A program made the translations under genes and the position numbers. The notes below the pieces were generated by a model. That model was not told the DNA's origin and searched no databases. It was given only the letters and a program-made list of their open reading frames with translations. Positions 27,073 to 36,243 of a stretch of 64,000 bases of DNA are shown here, piece by piece (the first letter of the stretch is position 1; each line of letters starts with the position of its first letter). Origin of the DNA: CAVVTR01 sp963751245 (GTDB lineage: Bacteria; Acidobacteriota; Thermoanaerobaculia; Thermoanaerobaculales; Thermoanaerobaculaceae); assembly GCA_963751245.1 (NCBI GenBank), contig CAVVTR010000006.1:62001-126000 (forward strand), read 5' to 3'.

Positions 27073-29314
27073 ATGCGGTGGAGCATCGACCAGGGAACCG
27101 AAGGGCCGGCCGGGCGCCGGTGGGGACGGGTGTGGAGGCTGGCGGCGGGGACCGCCCTCGTCTGCGCGGTGATGGCACTTCCGCTGGCGGCCCAGCAGCA
27201 TCTTCCGGTGGCCAGCCGCGCGGCCATCGATCCCGGCCTCGGGAGCCCTCCCGCCACGGTGGTGCGCTCCTCGCCGGCCGGCGCGTGGCGCTCGTTCCTG
27301 GAGCTCGGCGGCATGGGGCAGTTCGCGGCCGCGGCGCATATCCTGGACCTCACAGAGGTGCCGGACGACGAGCAGAAGAAGGTCGGGGCCGAGGTCGCCG
27401 AGAAGCTGTACGGCGTGCTCCATCTGCTCGGCGCCCGCCCCGGCCAGGTGAGCTCCGAGGACCCCGCGGGGCCGCAGGAAGCGGGCCAGCCCCTCAACTT
27501 CGTGGTCGCCCTCCGCTTCTACCGGGACAGCATCGGGGGGGAGGTGTGGCTGCGGCGCACCGAGGACACATCCACCGGCCGCCTGTACTGGCTCTTCACC
27601 CGGCGAGACGGTGTCCAGCGCTCCGTTCTGGTATCAGGTGCTGATCGAGCACACCGCGCCGAAGGCCGCGGGGGAGCTCGACGCGGGGTTGGGAGCGCCC
27701 CCTGTCTCGGTGCGGCGGGGGAACCCCCGCGAGGCCCTCGAGGGGTTCCTCGCCGCCACCCACCAGGGCAGGTTCGGCGAGGCGGCGTTCTACCTCGACC
27801 TCGACGGCTACAAGCCGGAGGAACAGCTGTCGGTGGGGTCCAGGCTCGCGCGCCGTCTCATGCTGGTGCTGGACCGCAAGGCGTGGATCGACCCCGCGGA
27901 GGTGTCCAACGATCCGGCCGGAGTCCCCGAGGCGGGGGTGCCGGACAACGAGGAACGGCTGGCCACCGTGAAGGTGCAGGGGCGCGAGGAGACCATCGGC
28001 CTGGCGAGGCGGATGACGCCGTCCATGGGCTTCATCTGGACGTTCTCCCCGGCGACGGTGGGAGAGATCGACGCCCTCTACGGCGCCTACGGCTACGGCT
28101 GGCTCGGCGACCACCTCCCGACGGTCTTCTTCTCGGTGAGCTTCTGGGGGATCCAGCTCTGGCAGTGGACCGCCCTTGCCCTCATCTTCGTCCTGGGCTG
28201 GGGCGTTTCGCGCCTGGCCGGCCACTGGCTGGCGGTGGCGCTGCGGAAGGGCGCGGCCAGGACGTCGGTCTCGTGGGACGATCAGCTGGTCCACTCCCTG
28301 GACGGCCCGCTGGGGTTCGTGCTCTGGGGGATCGTGCTCGCGCTCGGGGCCCGCGCCCTGGGGATCGCGTCGCCCGACGCCCAGGAGCTGGTCCGCAAGG
28401 TGTGGAAGCTCCTCGTGGTCACCGGCGGCGGCTGGTTCCTGGTCCGCCTGGTGGACATCCTGGGCGGTCACTTCCGACGGCTCGCAGGCCCGCGCAACGC
28501 ACTGGCGCAGAGCTTCATCCCCATGCTCCAGCGGATCGTGAAGATCGTGGCGTTCCTCCTGCTCGTCCTCGCCGGCCTCGACGTGCTGGGCGTCAACGTG
28601 GTGGCGGGTCTCGCCGGCCTCGGCCTCGGCGGTCTGGCCCTCGCCTTCGCCGCCCAGAAGACCCTCGAGAACGTCTTCGGGGCCGTGGCCATCGCCGGGG
28701 ACCGGCCCTTCGCCGTCGGCGACTTCGTGCTGATCGGGGACACCATGGGGACGGTGGAGGACGTCGGGTTGCGGTCGACGCGGGTGCGCACGCTGCAGCG
28801 GACGCTGGTGGCGATCCCCAACGGCACCGTGGCCTCCAGCAAGATCACCAACTTCGCCGCGCGCGACCACATCTTCTACAACTTCACCGTGGGGGTGGTG
28901 TACGGGACGACGTCGGCCCAGCTGGTGTACATCATCGACGAGGTCCGCAAGCTGCTCCTCGGCGATCCCCGCGTGGTCCTGGACGGCCAGCGCACGCGCT
29001 TCAAGGGGTTCGGCTCCTCGTCCCTGGACATCGAGGTCTTCTCCTGGATCGCCACCACGGATTACAACGAGTACACGATCATCGCCGAGGATCTCAACCT
29101 GAAGATCATGGGGATCGTCGAGCGCGCGGGGACCTCGTTCGCGTTCCCGTCCCAGACGCTCTACCTGTCGAGGGATGCCGGGCTCGAGACCGCCCGGATG
29201 GAGGAGATCGGGGCGGAGGTCGAGCGCAGGCGCGGGGCCGGGGAGCTGGTGGTTCCCGAGCCGACCCTGGAACAGCTCGAGAGGGCCAGGGAGGCCCGGG
29301 AGGACGCCGGGTAG
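27073..29314 (+). CDS. Large MscS-family mechanosensitive channel with signal peptide and periplasmic domain; one frameshift
   Basis: Repaired length ~746 residues. A signal peptide (VWRLAAGTALVCAVMALPLAAQ) is followed by a ~330-residue periplasmic region, then four membrane segments and the MscS core. The Gly/Ala-rich pore helix GVNVVAGLAGLGLGGLALAFAA and the beta-domain start GDFVLIGDTMGTVEDVGLRSTRVRT are clear. The frame breaks near 27603: WLFTR is followed by an extra C, and ETVSSAPFWYQVLIEH continues one frame over. The start ATG has GGGAGGGGAGG. Role: pressure release on hypo-osmotic shock, or a related conductance. The break is probably a sequence error because conservation is good on both sides. 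Confidence 0.87.
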
Positions 29315-29344
29315 GGGGCGGGACACGGGCGGGGCCGGGGGGGG
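29314..29344 (+). repeat. G-quadruplex-type G-run cluster between the MscS and surE genes
   Basis: Five runs of 3-8 G within 31 bp on the + strand, starting at the last base of the MscS gene stop codon and ending ~26 bp before the surE -10 element. It meets the simple pattern for an intramolecular G-quadruplex. In DNA this rich in G, chance occurrence is possible. Confidence 0.4.
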
Positions 29345-29381
29345 CCGAGACGCCGGCAGGGCGCCCGGCTATACTCTCGCG

Positions 29382-30146
29382 GTGGAACGGCCGCTCCTGC
29401 TCCTGAGCAACGACGATGGGTACCACTCGGAGGGCATCCAGGTCCTCGCCGACGCCCTCGAGGCCGTGGGCGAGGTCTGGATCGTGGCGCCCGATCGCGA
29501 GAACTCGGCCGCCTCGCACTCGCTGACCCTGACGAGGCCGCTGCGGATGGTCCGCCTTGCGGAGCGCCGCTACGTGGTCGACGGGACGCCCACCGACTCC
29601 GTCACGCTCGGGATCTGCCAGGTCCTCAAGGACCGCACGCCCGACCTCGTGGTGTCGGGGATCAACTTCGGCGCCAACATGGGCGACGACGTCCACTACT
29701 CGGGAACCGTTTCCGCGGCGTTCGAGGCGGCGATCCTCGGTGTCCCGGCGCTGGCCGTGTCGCAGGCCCTCGGAGAGAGCTTCTCCTTCGTGCCGGCGGC
29801 GCACCTCGCCGCGGTGCTGGCCCGCAGGGTGCTCGAGCACGGGCTGCCCCGCGGGACGCTGCTCAACGTGAACGTGCCCCCGACGCCCTCCCGCGGCGTG
29901 AGGTTCACCCGCCTCGGGCAGCGCCGGTACACCGAAGGCGTCGTCGAGGACGTGGACCCGCGAGGCAACACCTGCTTTTGGATCGGCGGCGGCGATCCGG
30001 TGTGGGAACCCATCCCGGGGACGGACTTCGCCGCCGTCGGGCAGGGCTTCACGTCGATCACACCGCTGCAGCTGGACATGACCGACCTCGTTCAGCTCGA
30101 CGGGCTGCGGCGCGAGGGGGAATCCTGGAACCTGGAGGGGACGTGA
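29382..30146 (+). CDS. surE: 5'/3'-nucleotidase SurE
   Basis: 254 residues. The metal-site motif LLSNDDGYHSEGI is at the N-terminus, with ASHSLTL and SGINFGANMGDDVHYSGTV supplying the other conserved Ser/Asn. It dephosphorylates nucleoside monophosphates and is a classical partner of pcm, which follows with a 4 bp overlap (GTGA). The start is GTG 29382, six bases after TATACT (29370-29375), with no Shine-Dalgarno, so translation is probably leaderless. Confidence 0.94.
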   Translation: MERPLLLLSNDDGYHSEGIQVLADALEAVGEVWIVAPDRENSAASHSLTLTRPLRMVRLAERRYVVDGTPTDSVTLGICQVLKDRTPDLVVSGINFGANMGDDVHYSGTVSAAFEAAILGVPALAVSQALGESFSFVPAAHLAAVLARRVLEHGLPRGTLLNVNVPPTPSRGVRFTRLGQRRYTEGVVEDVDPRGNTCFWIGGGDPVWEPIPGTDFAAVGQGFTSITPLQLDMTDLVQLDGLRREGESWNLEGT

Positions 30147-30799
30147 TCGGTGTCGGGGGCGTGCCGCCGCGGCGCCGCGTGCTGGTCGATGCGCTGCGGC
30201 GCGCCGGGATTCGGGACGAGCGCGTGCTGGCGGCTTTCGGCGCGGTGCCCCGCGAGGCGTTCGTGCCGCGGGCCGAACGCCACCGGGCCTACGAGGACTT
30301 CGCTCTGGAGATCGGCGAGGGGCAGACCATCTCCCAGCCCTCGGTGGTGGCCCGGATCACGGAGCTCGCGGCCGTGACGCCCCGGGACCGTGTGCTGGAG
30401 ATCGGCACGGGGTCGGGGTTCCAGGCGGCGATCCTCGCCGAGCTGGCGCGCTTCGTGTTCACGGTCGAACGTCTCAGACGGCTTGCGGAGCAGGCCCGGG
30501 GCAGGCTCCGGGAGATGGGCTACACCAACGTGTCGGTGCAGGTGATGGACGGGAGCCTCGGGTGGAAGGCCCAGGCGCCGTTCGACGTCATCGTGGTCAG
30601 TGCCGCGGCGCCTTCGGTGCCGCCGACGCTCCGCGATCAGCTGGCGGAGGGCGGCCGTCTGGTGGCACCGGTGGGCGACCGCGACCATCAGAACCTCGTG
30701 CGGGTCGTCAGGACCGGCGACCGCTTCGAGGAGCGCGCCTTCCAGGGAGTGCGGTTCGTCCCCCTGGTGGGCCGGCAGGGCTTCACGGAGGTTTCCTGA
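30143..30799 (+). CDS. pcm: Protein-L-isoaspartate O-methyltransferase
   Basis: 218 residues. SAM-dependent repair of isoaspartyl residues. Signatures: VPREAFVPRAERHRAYEDFAL, GQTISQPSVVARITEL, the SAM loop LEIGTGSGFQAAIL, and the terminal FVPLVGRQGF. It starts with GTG overlapping the surE stop; GGAGGGG lies upstream. The surE-pcm order is widely conserved. Confidence 0.95.
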   Translation: MIGVGGVPPRRRVLVDALRRAGIRDERVLAAFGAVPREAFVPRAERHRAYEDFALEIGEGQTISQPSVVARITELAAVTPRDRVLEIGTGSGFQAAILAELARFVFTVERLRRLAEQARGRLREMGYTNVSVQVMDGSLGWKAQAPFDVIVVSAAAPSVPPTLRDQLAEGGRLVAPVGDRDHQNLVRVVRTGDRFEERAFQGVRFVPLVGRQGFTEVS

Positions 30800-31398
30800 T
30801 CGAAAGACTCGCGGCCTGGGTGGTCTCTCTCGCGGCGTCGCCGTACGCCGGCTGGTCGTTGTTCGGCCTGGCGTTCGCGGAGGCGTCCTTCTTCCCGATC
30901 CCCCCGGACCTGCTGCTGCTGGCCCTGGGCACCGCGGACCCCTCGCACGCCATCTTCTACGCCCTGCTCTGCACGGTGGGGTCGGTGACGGGGGGCATGT
31001 TCGGCTACTCCATCGGGCTGTTCGGCGGCCGGCCGGTGCTGCACCGGCTCTTCAACCAGTCCCGGGTGGCCCACGTCGAGAGCCTGTACAACCGCTACGA
31101 CGCCTGGGCCACGGCCATCGCAGGGCTGACCCCGATTCCCTACAAGGTCTTCACCATCGCCGGCGGGGTCTTCAAGATCCGCTTCAGGACCTTCGTCGTG
31201 GCGTCGGCGGCCTCGCGGGGGCTGCGCTTCATCGTCGAGGGGGTGACGCTGTGGCTGTGGGGCGACCGGGTCGCCACGTTCCTCCGCGGCTACTACAACT
31301 GGGTCACGCTGGGCGTGGCGGTGCTGGCCGTCGCGGGCTTCCTGGCCGTGGGCTGGCTGGGCAGGATCCACCACGCGAGGGAAGCGGCGGGAAAATGA
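30796..31398 (+). CDS. YqaA-family (SNARE-associated/DedA-like) membrane protein
   Basis: 200 residues with ~5 hydrophobic segments; GLAFAEASFFPIPPDLLLLALG matches the YqaA/DedA re-entrant motif with the E..F.P.P pattern, followed by GSVTGGMFGYSIG. Family members affect membrane lipid or polyprenyl-carrier traffic; exact role unknown. No ATG/GTG/TTG lies at the expected N-terminus. The reading frame starts naturally at CTG 30796 (CTG-ATC-GAA-AGA), which overlaps the pcm stop as CTGA and has GGAGG just upstream. A GTG at 30820 would delete the first eight residues. Confidence 0.83.
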   Translation: MIERLAAWVVSLAASPYAGWSLFGLAFAEASFFPIPPDLLLLALGTADPSHAIFYALLCTVGSVTGGMFGYSIGLFGGRPVLHRLFNQSRVAHVESLYNRYDAWATAIAGLTPIPYKVFTIAGGVFKIRFRTFVVASAASRGLRFIVEGVTLWLWGDRVATFLRGYYNWVTLGVAVLAVAGFLAVGWLGRIHHAREAAGK

Positions 31399-31673
31399 CC
31401 TCGCGGGGCTTCAGGGTCTCCGGACGCGTCCAGGGGGTGGGGTTCCGCTACTTCGTCCTCCGGGAGGCCCGGGCCCTGGGGCTCGCAGGGTGGGTCCGCA
31501 ACCTCCCCGACGGCGGCGTGGATGTTGTCGCGGTGGGCGAGGAGCCCGTACTTCACGCGTTCGAGGGCCGCCTCTGGCAGGGCCCGCCCCACGCAAGGGT
31601 GACCGCTGTCGCTGCAGGGGACGCCGAGCCGCCCCGGTGGCACGACTTCCGCGTTCTGCCCACCGAGTGGTAG
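31395..31673 (+). CDS. acyP: Acylphosphatase
   Basis: 92 residues, normal length. The phosphate-binding loop GRVQGVGFRYF carries the catalytic Arg, and GWVRNLPDGGV carries the catalytic Asn. It hydrolyses acyl phosphates. The ATG overlaps the YqaA-family stop (ATGA), completing a four-gene overlapping run surE-pcm-yqaA-acyP. Confidence 0.94.
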   Translation: MTSRGFRVSGRVQGVGFRYFVLREARALGLAGWVRNLPDGGVDVVAVGEEPVLHAFEGRLWQGPPHARVTAVAAGDAEPPRWHDFRVLPTEW

Positions 31674-31681
31674 ACGGTAGT

Positions 31682-32056
31682 TCAGAGCGATTCGAAGGGG
31701 ACCGGCTCGTCCAGCCGGCCGCAGAAACCGAGGAGCAGCGTCGCCGCCGTGCGGGCGGCCAGGCGGACGGTGAAGGGGACGTTCGGGGGAACGTCGGCCA
31801 CGTGGCCGGCGGGGAGCTCGACCTCGTTGCCGAACAGCTGCAACCTGACCTTTCCCTCCATCACCGTGAGGAAGCACTCGGCGGTGACGCCGCGGGTGGC
31901 GACGGCGCCGCCGGGCTCGATGCGGAGGTGCCAGGTCTCCCCGCCGCCGCCGCACAGCCTGGAGCAGCGCACGTGGGCGCCGATGCGCTGGGAGGGGAGG
32001 CGCTCCCATGCCTGATGCACGACGGCGAAGACGCGTTCCTGCTGTGACGAGCTCAT
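31682..32056 (-). CDS. Cupin-fold protein, function unknown
   Basis: 124 residues, start ATG 32056 with GGAAGGGAG upstream. The middle follows the cupin pattern: WHLRIEPGGAVATRG, VMEGKVRLQLFGNEVELPAGHVADVPPN. The His residues that usually bind metal are not in the classical places, so this may be a non-catalytic binding protein. It converges on acyP with only 8 bp between. No neighbour suggests a substrate. Confidence 0.72.
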   Translation of the reverse strand: MSSSQQERVFAVVHQAWERLPSQRIGAHVRCSRLCGGGGETWHLRIEPGGAVATRGVTAECFLTVMEGKVRLQLFGNEVELPAGHVADVPPNVPFTVRLAARTAATLLLGFCGRLDEPVPFESL

Positions 32057-32222
32057 AGCCGACTCCCTTCCGGCGGCCCTCCGGGGTTGAGGTTTTGCCC
32101 GCGAGCCACTAGCATCCCCCCTGCGGGCGGGTCCGTGGCCTGGCCAGGATAGACCATCGGCGAGGGAAGTGGACCGCCGCCCGGGTGTCCGGCGCTGCAC
32201 GGGACGCCAGGATTTCGACGAC

Positions 32223-32300
32223 GGGGCTGTAGCTCAGTTTGGATAGAGCAGTGGTTTCCTAAACCAAAGGTCGCCGGTTCGAGTCCGGCCAGCCCCGCCA
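32223..32300 (+). tRNA. tRNA-Arg (anticodon CCU)
   Basis: Acceptor GGGGCTG/CAGCCCC, D arm GCTC...GAGC, anticodon loop TTCCTAA (anticodon CCT), T arm GCCGGTTCGAGTCCGGC, and an encoded 3' CCA. The following 178 bp (32301-32478) hold no gene I can support. Confidence 0.94.
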
Positions 32301-32478
32301 GATCATCCCGCCGGACCGTACACGAGAAGGCCGTGGGCCTGTGTCCGCGGTGCCGGCGGGGCGCAGCCCGGGACCGGAGCGACGCGTCGGTGTGGCCGGT
32401 GGCGTCCGCGAGCGGCCGGCCGTGCGCAGGGCACCGCCGCGAGGCGCAATGCCCCGACGGCCGGGCGGGGTTCCTCCC

Positions 32479-32709
32479 TCAGCGGGGAGGATCGTGACGA
32501 ACGTAGGCGGGCGAGGTCGACTTCACGCCGGCCTCGCCCGCGACCACGAGCTTCGTTGAACTGCCATAGCACCGGGAGCAGACCCGCCGCAGCGGCCGGA
32601 GAGCGCTGGCCTCCACGCATCCCTCGACGTACAGTCCCTGCCTCTCGCGGAGGCAGACGTCGCACAGACCACTCGTCTCAGGCTCGAAACGCCACACGGG
32701 ACCGCTCAC
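32479..32709 (-). CDS. Small double-CxxC (zinc-ribbon-like) protein downstream of ssb
   Basis: 76 residues from GTG 32709, with GAGGAG upstream, 17 bp after the ssb stop. Two CxxC pairs, LCDVCLRERQ (~residue 15) and VCSRCYG (~residue 46), could form one zinc site. It opens with VSGPVWRFEPETSG and ends in a basic tail. It is probably cotranscribed with ssb. I do not recognise the family. A role in DNA or rRNA binding is guesswork from its position. Confidence 0.62.
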   Translation of the reverse strand: MSGPVWRFEPETSGLCDVCLRERQGLYVEGCVEASALRPLRRVCSRCYGSSTKLVVAGEAGVKSTSPAYVRHDPPR

Positions 32710-32726
32710 GGTCAGCTCCTCAGGGC

Positions 32727-33131
32727 TCAGAAGGGGATGTCGTCGTCGTTGTCCGGCGGAAAGTCCGGCGCTCCTCCGGAGGGGCCCCCCTCGGCACCGG
32801 ACGGCTTGGGTCCGAGGAGCTGGATGGTATCCGCGCGCACCTCGGTGAAGTAGCGCCGGTTGCCCTTGTCGTCGTCGTAGGTCCGCGTGCGGAGGGTGCC
32901 CTCCACGTAGATCTGGCGGCCCTTGGTGAGGTACGACCCGCAGAACTCGGCGAGCTTGCCCCACGCCACGATGTTGTGCCACTCGGTGTGCTCCTGCTTG
33001 GAGCCGCTCTTGTCTTTCCAGACCTCGTTCGTGGCCACGGAGAACTTCGCCACCACGGCACCGCCGGGGGTGTGACGGAGCTCAACGTCGCGGCCGAGGT
33101 TACCGACGAGAATGACCTTGTTCACACTCAT
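32727..33131 (-). CDS. ssb: Single-stranded DNA-binding protein
   Basis: 134 residues. OB fold with MSVNKVILVGNLGRDVELR, TEWHNIVAWGKLAEFC and KGRQIYVEGTLRTRTY. The C-terminus ends in the acidic tip DNDDDIPF that recruits replication and repair partners. The ATG at 33131 has AGGAGGGA upstream. No rpsF or rpsR is adjacent, unlike many ssb loci; instead a small zinc-ribbon gene follows. Confidence 0.96.
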   Translation of the reverse strand: MSVNKVILVGNLGRDVELRHTPGGAVVAKFSVATNEVWKDKSGSKQEHTEWHNIVAWGKLAEFCGSYLTKGRQIYVEGTLRTRTYDDDKGNRRYFTEVRADTIQLLGPKPSGAEGGPSGGAPDFPPDNDDDIPF

Positions 33132-33239
33132 GACGTCCCTCCTGGCGTGGACGGGGTTCGAGCTTAACACACCGGCCGGAGGGCGCGAAACGACGGCGGC
33201 GGCGACGCGCCGCGGCCCGCTCGTGCTAGATTGCGGCGC

Positions 33240-34802
33240 ATGTCGACGCGGCGGCGGCTGGTGAAGGCGACGGGAGGGATGGCAGCCGTCACGGCGGTGA
33301 GCCGGTTCACGGGGTATCTCCGTGACAAGACGGTGACGGCGCTGCTCGGGGCGGGGATGGTCACCGACGCCTACATCACCGCCTTCCGCGTGCCCAACAT
33401 GTTCCGGGCGTTCCTGGCGGAGGGGGCGCTCCACGCGGCCTTCATCCCCACTCTCGCGGAGCTGAAGGAGAACGAGGACCCGGCGAAGCAGCGCGAGTTC
33501 GTCCGCGCCATGACCTCGACGCTGCTCATGATCCTGCCCGTTGTGGTCGCGGTAGGGATCTTCGCGGCGCCGCTGCTGGTCAGGCTGTTCGCCGAGGCGT
33601 TCACGAATGATCCCGCCAAGTTCGCTCTCGCGGTGCGCCTGACGCGGCTGATGTTCCCGTACCTCGGCCTGATCTCCCTGGCGGCCCTGGCCCAGGGCGT
33701 GCTCAACGCCTCGGACCGCTTCCTGCTCCCGGCCGCGACCCCCGTGGCGCTCAACCTGTTCATGGTGGCGGGCACGGTGACGGCCGTGGAGGTCTTCCAC
33801 GGCGGCTGGACGTGGCTGGCCGTGGGTGTCCTGGCCGGCGGCGCGGCGCAGTTCGCGGTGCAGTGGCCGGCCTGCCGGCGCGAGGGCCTGCCGCTGATCC
33901 CCGGGGGAGGCGGGTTCCGCCATCCGGAGGTCCGGCGGGTGCTGCTGCTCATGCTCCCGGGAATTCCGGCGCTGGGCGTCTACCAGCTCACGCTTCTCCT
34001 CTCCAACCGGTTCGCAGCCAGCGCGGGGAGCGGGGGGGTCACCTTCGTGTTCTTCGCCTCTCGGCTGAACGAGCTGGTCTACGGCGTGCTCATCGTCCAG
34101 CTCACCACGGCGGTCCTCCCGATGCTGTCGGCGGACCGCGCGCGGGACCCGGAGAGCGCGAGGGGCACCCTCGGGTTCGCCGTCCGGCTGCTCTCCTTCG
34201 TGGCCCTGCCCGCAGCGGTGTTCGCCGGGGTGATGGCCACCGTGATCGTCGGGACGGCATACGGCGGCCACCGCTTCACCACGGCGGACGTGGCCGCGAC
34301 GGCGTCGGCCCTGACCATGTACGCGATGGGGCTGCCGTTCCTGGGGCTCACGAAGCTCCTGGCGAGCGCGTCGTACGCCTGGAAGGACACCCGGCTGCCG
34401 GTGGTGGCCGCGACGGTGAACCTCGCCGTCTTCTACACCCTGGGCGTCGTTCTGACGCCTGTCCACGGCGTGGCCGGCATCGCGGCGGCGGCCTCCGCCG
34501 GACTCGTCTTCAACAGCGCAACCCTCCTGGTCGGAAACGGCCTCGCGCACCGGTTGCCCCGCTGGCTCGAGGTGGCACCGGCGCTGGGGCGGCACCTGAC
34601 CGCGGCGGCGGTGACGGGGCTCGGCCTCCACGTGCTGCGTTCGGCGGTGCGGTTCCCGCTGGTCACGAGCGTGAAGGCCGTGGCGATGCTGGTGGGTACC
34701 GCCGGTGCGGCGGGGGGCGTGTACCTGCTCCTCCTCGTCCTGCTGGGGGCGGAGGAGTGGCGGGAGCTCAAGCAGGTCGTGGTCCGGAGGATCAACCGGT
34801 GA
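33240..34802 (+). CDS. murJ: Lipid II flippase MurJ (MviN family)
   Basis: 520 residues with 14 predicted helices. Moves lipid II across the inner membrane for peptidoglycan assembly. Start region VSRFTGYLRDKTVTALLGAG and FRVPNMFRAFLAEGALHAAFIPT are the diagnostic MurJ motif with conserved Arg residues. The ATG at 33240 follows an extended -10 (TGC-TAGATT, 33227-33232) by 7 bp and has no Shine-Dalgarno, so it is probably leaderless. dtd overlaps its stop. Confidence 0.95.
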   Translation: MSTRRRLVKATGGMAAVTAVSRFTGYLRDKTVTALLGAGMVTDAYITAFRVPNMFRAFLAEGALHAAFIPTLAELKENEDPAKQREFVRAMTSTLLMILPVVVAVGIFAAPLLVRLFAEAFTNDPAKFALAVRLTRLMFPYLGLISLAALAQGVLNASDRFLLPAATPVALNLFMVAGTVTAVEVFHGGWTWLAVGVLAGGAAQFAVQWPACRREGLPLIPGGGGFRHPEVRRVLLLMLPGIPALGVYQLTLLLSNRFAASAGSGGVTFVFFASRLNELVYGVLIVQLTTAVLPMLSADRARDPESARGTLGFAVRLLSFVALPAAVFAGVMATVIVGTAYGGHRFTTADVAATASALTMYAMGLPFLGLTKLLASASYAWKDTRLPVVAATVNLAVFYTLGVVLTPVHGVAGIAAAASAGLVFNSATLLVGNGLAHRLPRWLEVAPALGRHLTAAAVTGLGLHVLRSAVRFPLVTSVKAVAMLVGTAGAAGGVYLLLLVLLGAEEWRELKQVVVRRINR

Positions 34803-35251
34803 GGCTCGTGGTCCAGCGCGTGAGCCGGGCGTCGGTGCGGGTGGACGGCGAGGTTGTCGGAGCCATCGGTCCCGGCCTGCTGGTCCTGGTCGGAGTCGAG
34901 AAGGGGGACACGGCGACGGCGGCGGAGCGGGCTGCGCAGCGTCTCGCGACGCTGAGGGTGTTCGAGGACGAAGCCGGCCACATGAACCGCGGGCTGGACG
35001 AGGTCGGCGGCGCGGTGCTGGTGGTCTCGCAGTTCACCCTGTCCGGATCGATCCGCCGTGGGCGGCGTCCGTCCTTCGACGGCGCGGCGCGTCCGGAGGA
35101 GGCGGAGCCCCTGGTGGACGCCCTGGTGGCGGCCCTCGCCGCGCGCGGGGTGCGGGTCGCAACGGGGGTGTTCCGGGCGCACATGGAGGTGGAGCTGGTC
35201 AACGACGGACCGGTCACCTTCGTGTGGGAGGACCCGCCGCCCGGGCGGTGA
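34799..35251 (+). CDS. dtd: D-aminoacyl-tRNA deacylase
   Basis: 150 residues. Hydrolyses D-amino acids (and Gly-tRNA-Ala) from mischarged tRNA. MRLVVQRVSRASVRVDGEVVG start, catalytic SQFTL motif (~residues 78-82) and the cross-subunit loop as NDGPVTF near the end (family NxGPVT). It starts with GTG overlapping the murJ stop (GTGA). Confidence 0.94.
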   Translation: MRLVVQRVSRASVRVDGEVVGAIGPGLLVLVGVEKGDTATAAERAAQRLATLRVFEDEAGHMNRGLDEVGGAVLVVSQFTLSGSIRRGRRPSFDGAARPEEAEPLVDALVAALAARGVRVATGVFRAHMEVELVNDGPVTFVWEDPPPGR

Positions 35252-35268
35252 GCCGAACGGGTCCGGCC

Positions 35269-36243
35269 TCAGGGCACGACGGAGACGGGCACCGGGGTGA
35301 AGCAGAGCAGGAAAACCGCCACGCACAACCAGCCCAGGAGGGTGCGCCGGCGGTCGAGGGGGGTGGCCTCGTCGGGGATCCAGGGGTGCCGCACCCCCAT
35401 GAACAGCGCCACAGCCAGCCACACCCACCACCCGATCCAGAGGGTGCCGAGGGCCGCGAGGCCGAACAGGAGGACCCACGACCAGCGCCGCTGGAGACGG
35501 CCGAACAGGGCGTAGGTGATGTGCCCGCCGTCGAGCTGGCCGAAGGGGAGCAGGTTGAGGGCGGTGACGAGGAGCCCGAACCAGGCGGCGAACCCGGTGG
35601 GGTGGAGCAGGAGGTCGCCGCCGTGGGCCAGCCCCGGGTGCAGCGCCAGCTCCACGGCCCGGAAGGCCAGGGGCTCGCCGAAGGACAGGTAGCCGCCGGA
35701 CGGCATCTGCGCGACGGGCTGCGAGAGGGCGACGCCGGCGATGAGCACCGGGATCGTCATGACGAACCCGGCGAGGGGTCCGGCGGCGCCCACGTCGAAG
35801 AGCTCGCGCTTGCTGGCGAGCGGGGTGCGGATCCTGATGAATGCCCCGAAGGTCCCGATGCCGAACGGTACCGGGAGGAAGAAGGGGAGCGTGGCGTCGA
35901 GGCGGTGGACGCGGCAGGCGACGTAGTGGCCGGCCTCGTGGGTGAGCAGGATGGCCATGAGGGGGAGGGAGAACGAGAGCCCCTCGAGGAGCAGCGCCGG
36001 CGTGAGCAGGATCCTCGAAGCCACGGCCGGAGGGATGATGAACCCCCACCAGAGCTGGAGCTCGTAGTGCTGGGCCAGGGGCCCGAAGGCCACGCCGCCG
36101 TACAGCGTCGTGAACACCGTGGTCAGGAGCAGGAAAACGACGTGGAGCCAGACGCGACGGATGGGGGGCACCGGACGTCGAACGACCCCGACGGGAACGC
36201 CGTCGGGGCCGATGATTTCGATGTCGCTCGGCGGAACGGACAC
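35269..36243 (-). CDS. Site-2-protease family (M50) membrane metalloprotease
   Basis: 324 residues with 6-8 hydrophobic segments. The zinc site HEAGH lies at ~residue 102-106 in MAILLTHEAGHYVACR, and the third ligand is in LNLLPFGQLDGGH. The PFFLPVPFGIGTFGAFIRIR stretch matches the plant EGY/bacterial group of M50 rather than RseP: there is no PDZ domain. The start is GTG directly abutting the HU stop codon, so it depends on HU transcription. The substrate is unknown. Confidence 0.88.
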   Translation of the reverse strand: MSVPPSDIEIIGPDGVPVGVVRRPVPPIRRVWLHVVFLLLTTVFTTLYGGVAFGPLAQHYELQLWWGFIIPPAVASRILLTPALLLEGLSFSLPLMAILLTHEAGHYVACRVHRLDATLPFFLPVPFGIGTFGAFIRIRTPLASKRELFDVGAAGPLAGFVMTIPVLIAGVALSQPVAQMPSGGYLSFGEPLAFRAVELALHPGLAHGGDLLLHPTGFAAWFGLLVTALNLLPFGQLDGGHITYALFGRLQRRWSWVLLFGLAALGTLWIGWWVWLAVALFMGVRHPWIPDEATPLDRRRTLLGWLCVAVFLLCFTPVPVSVVP

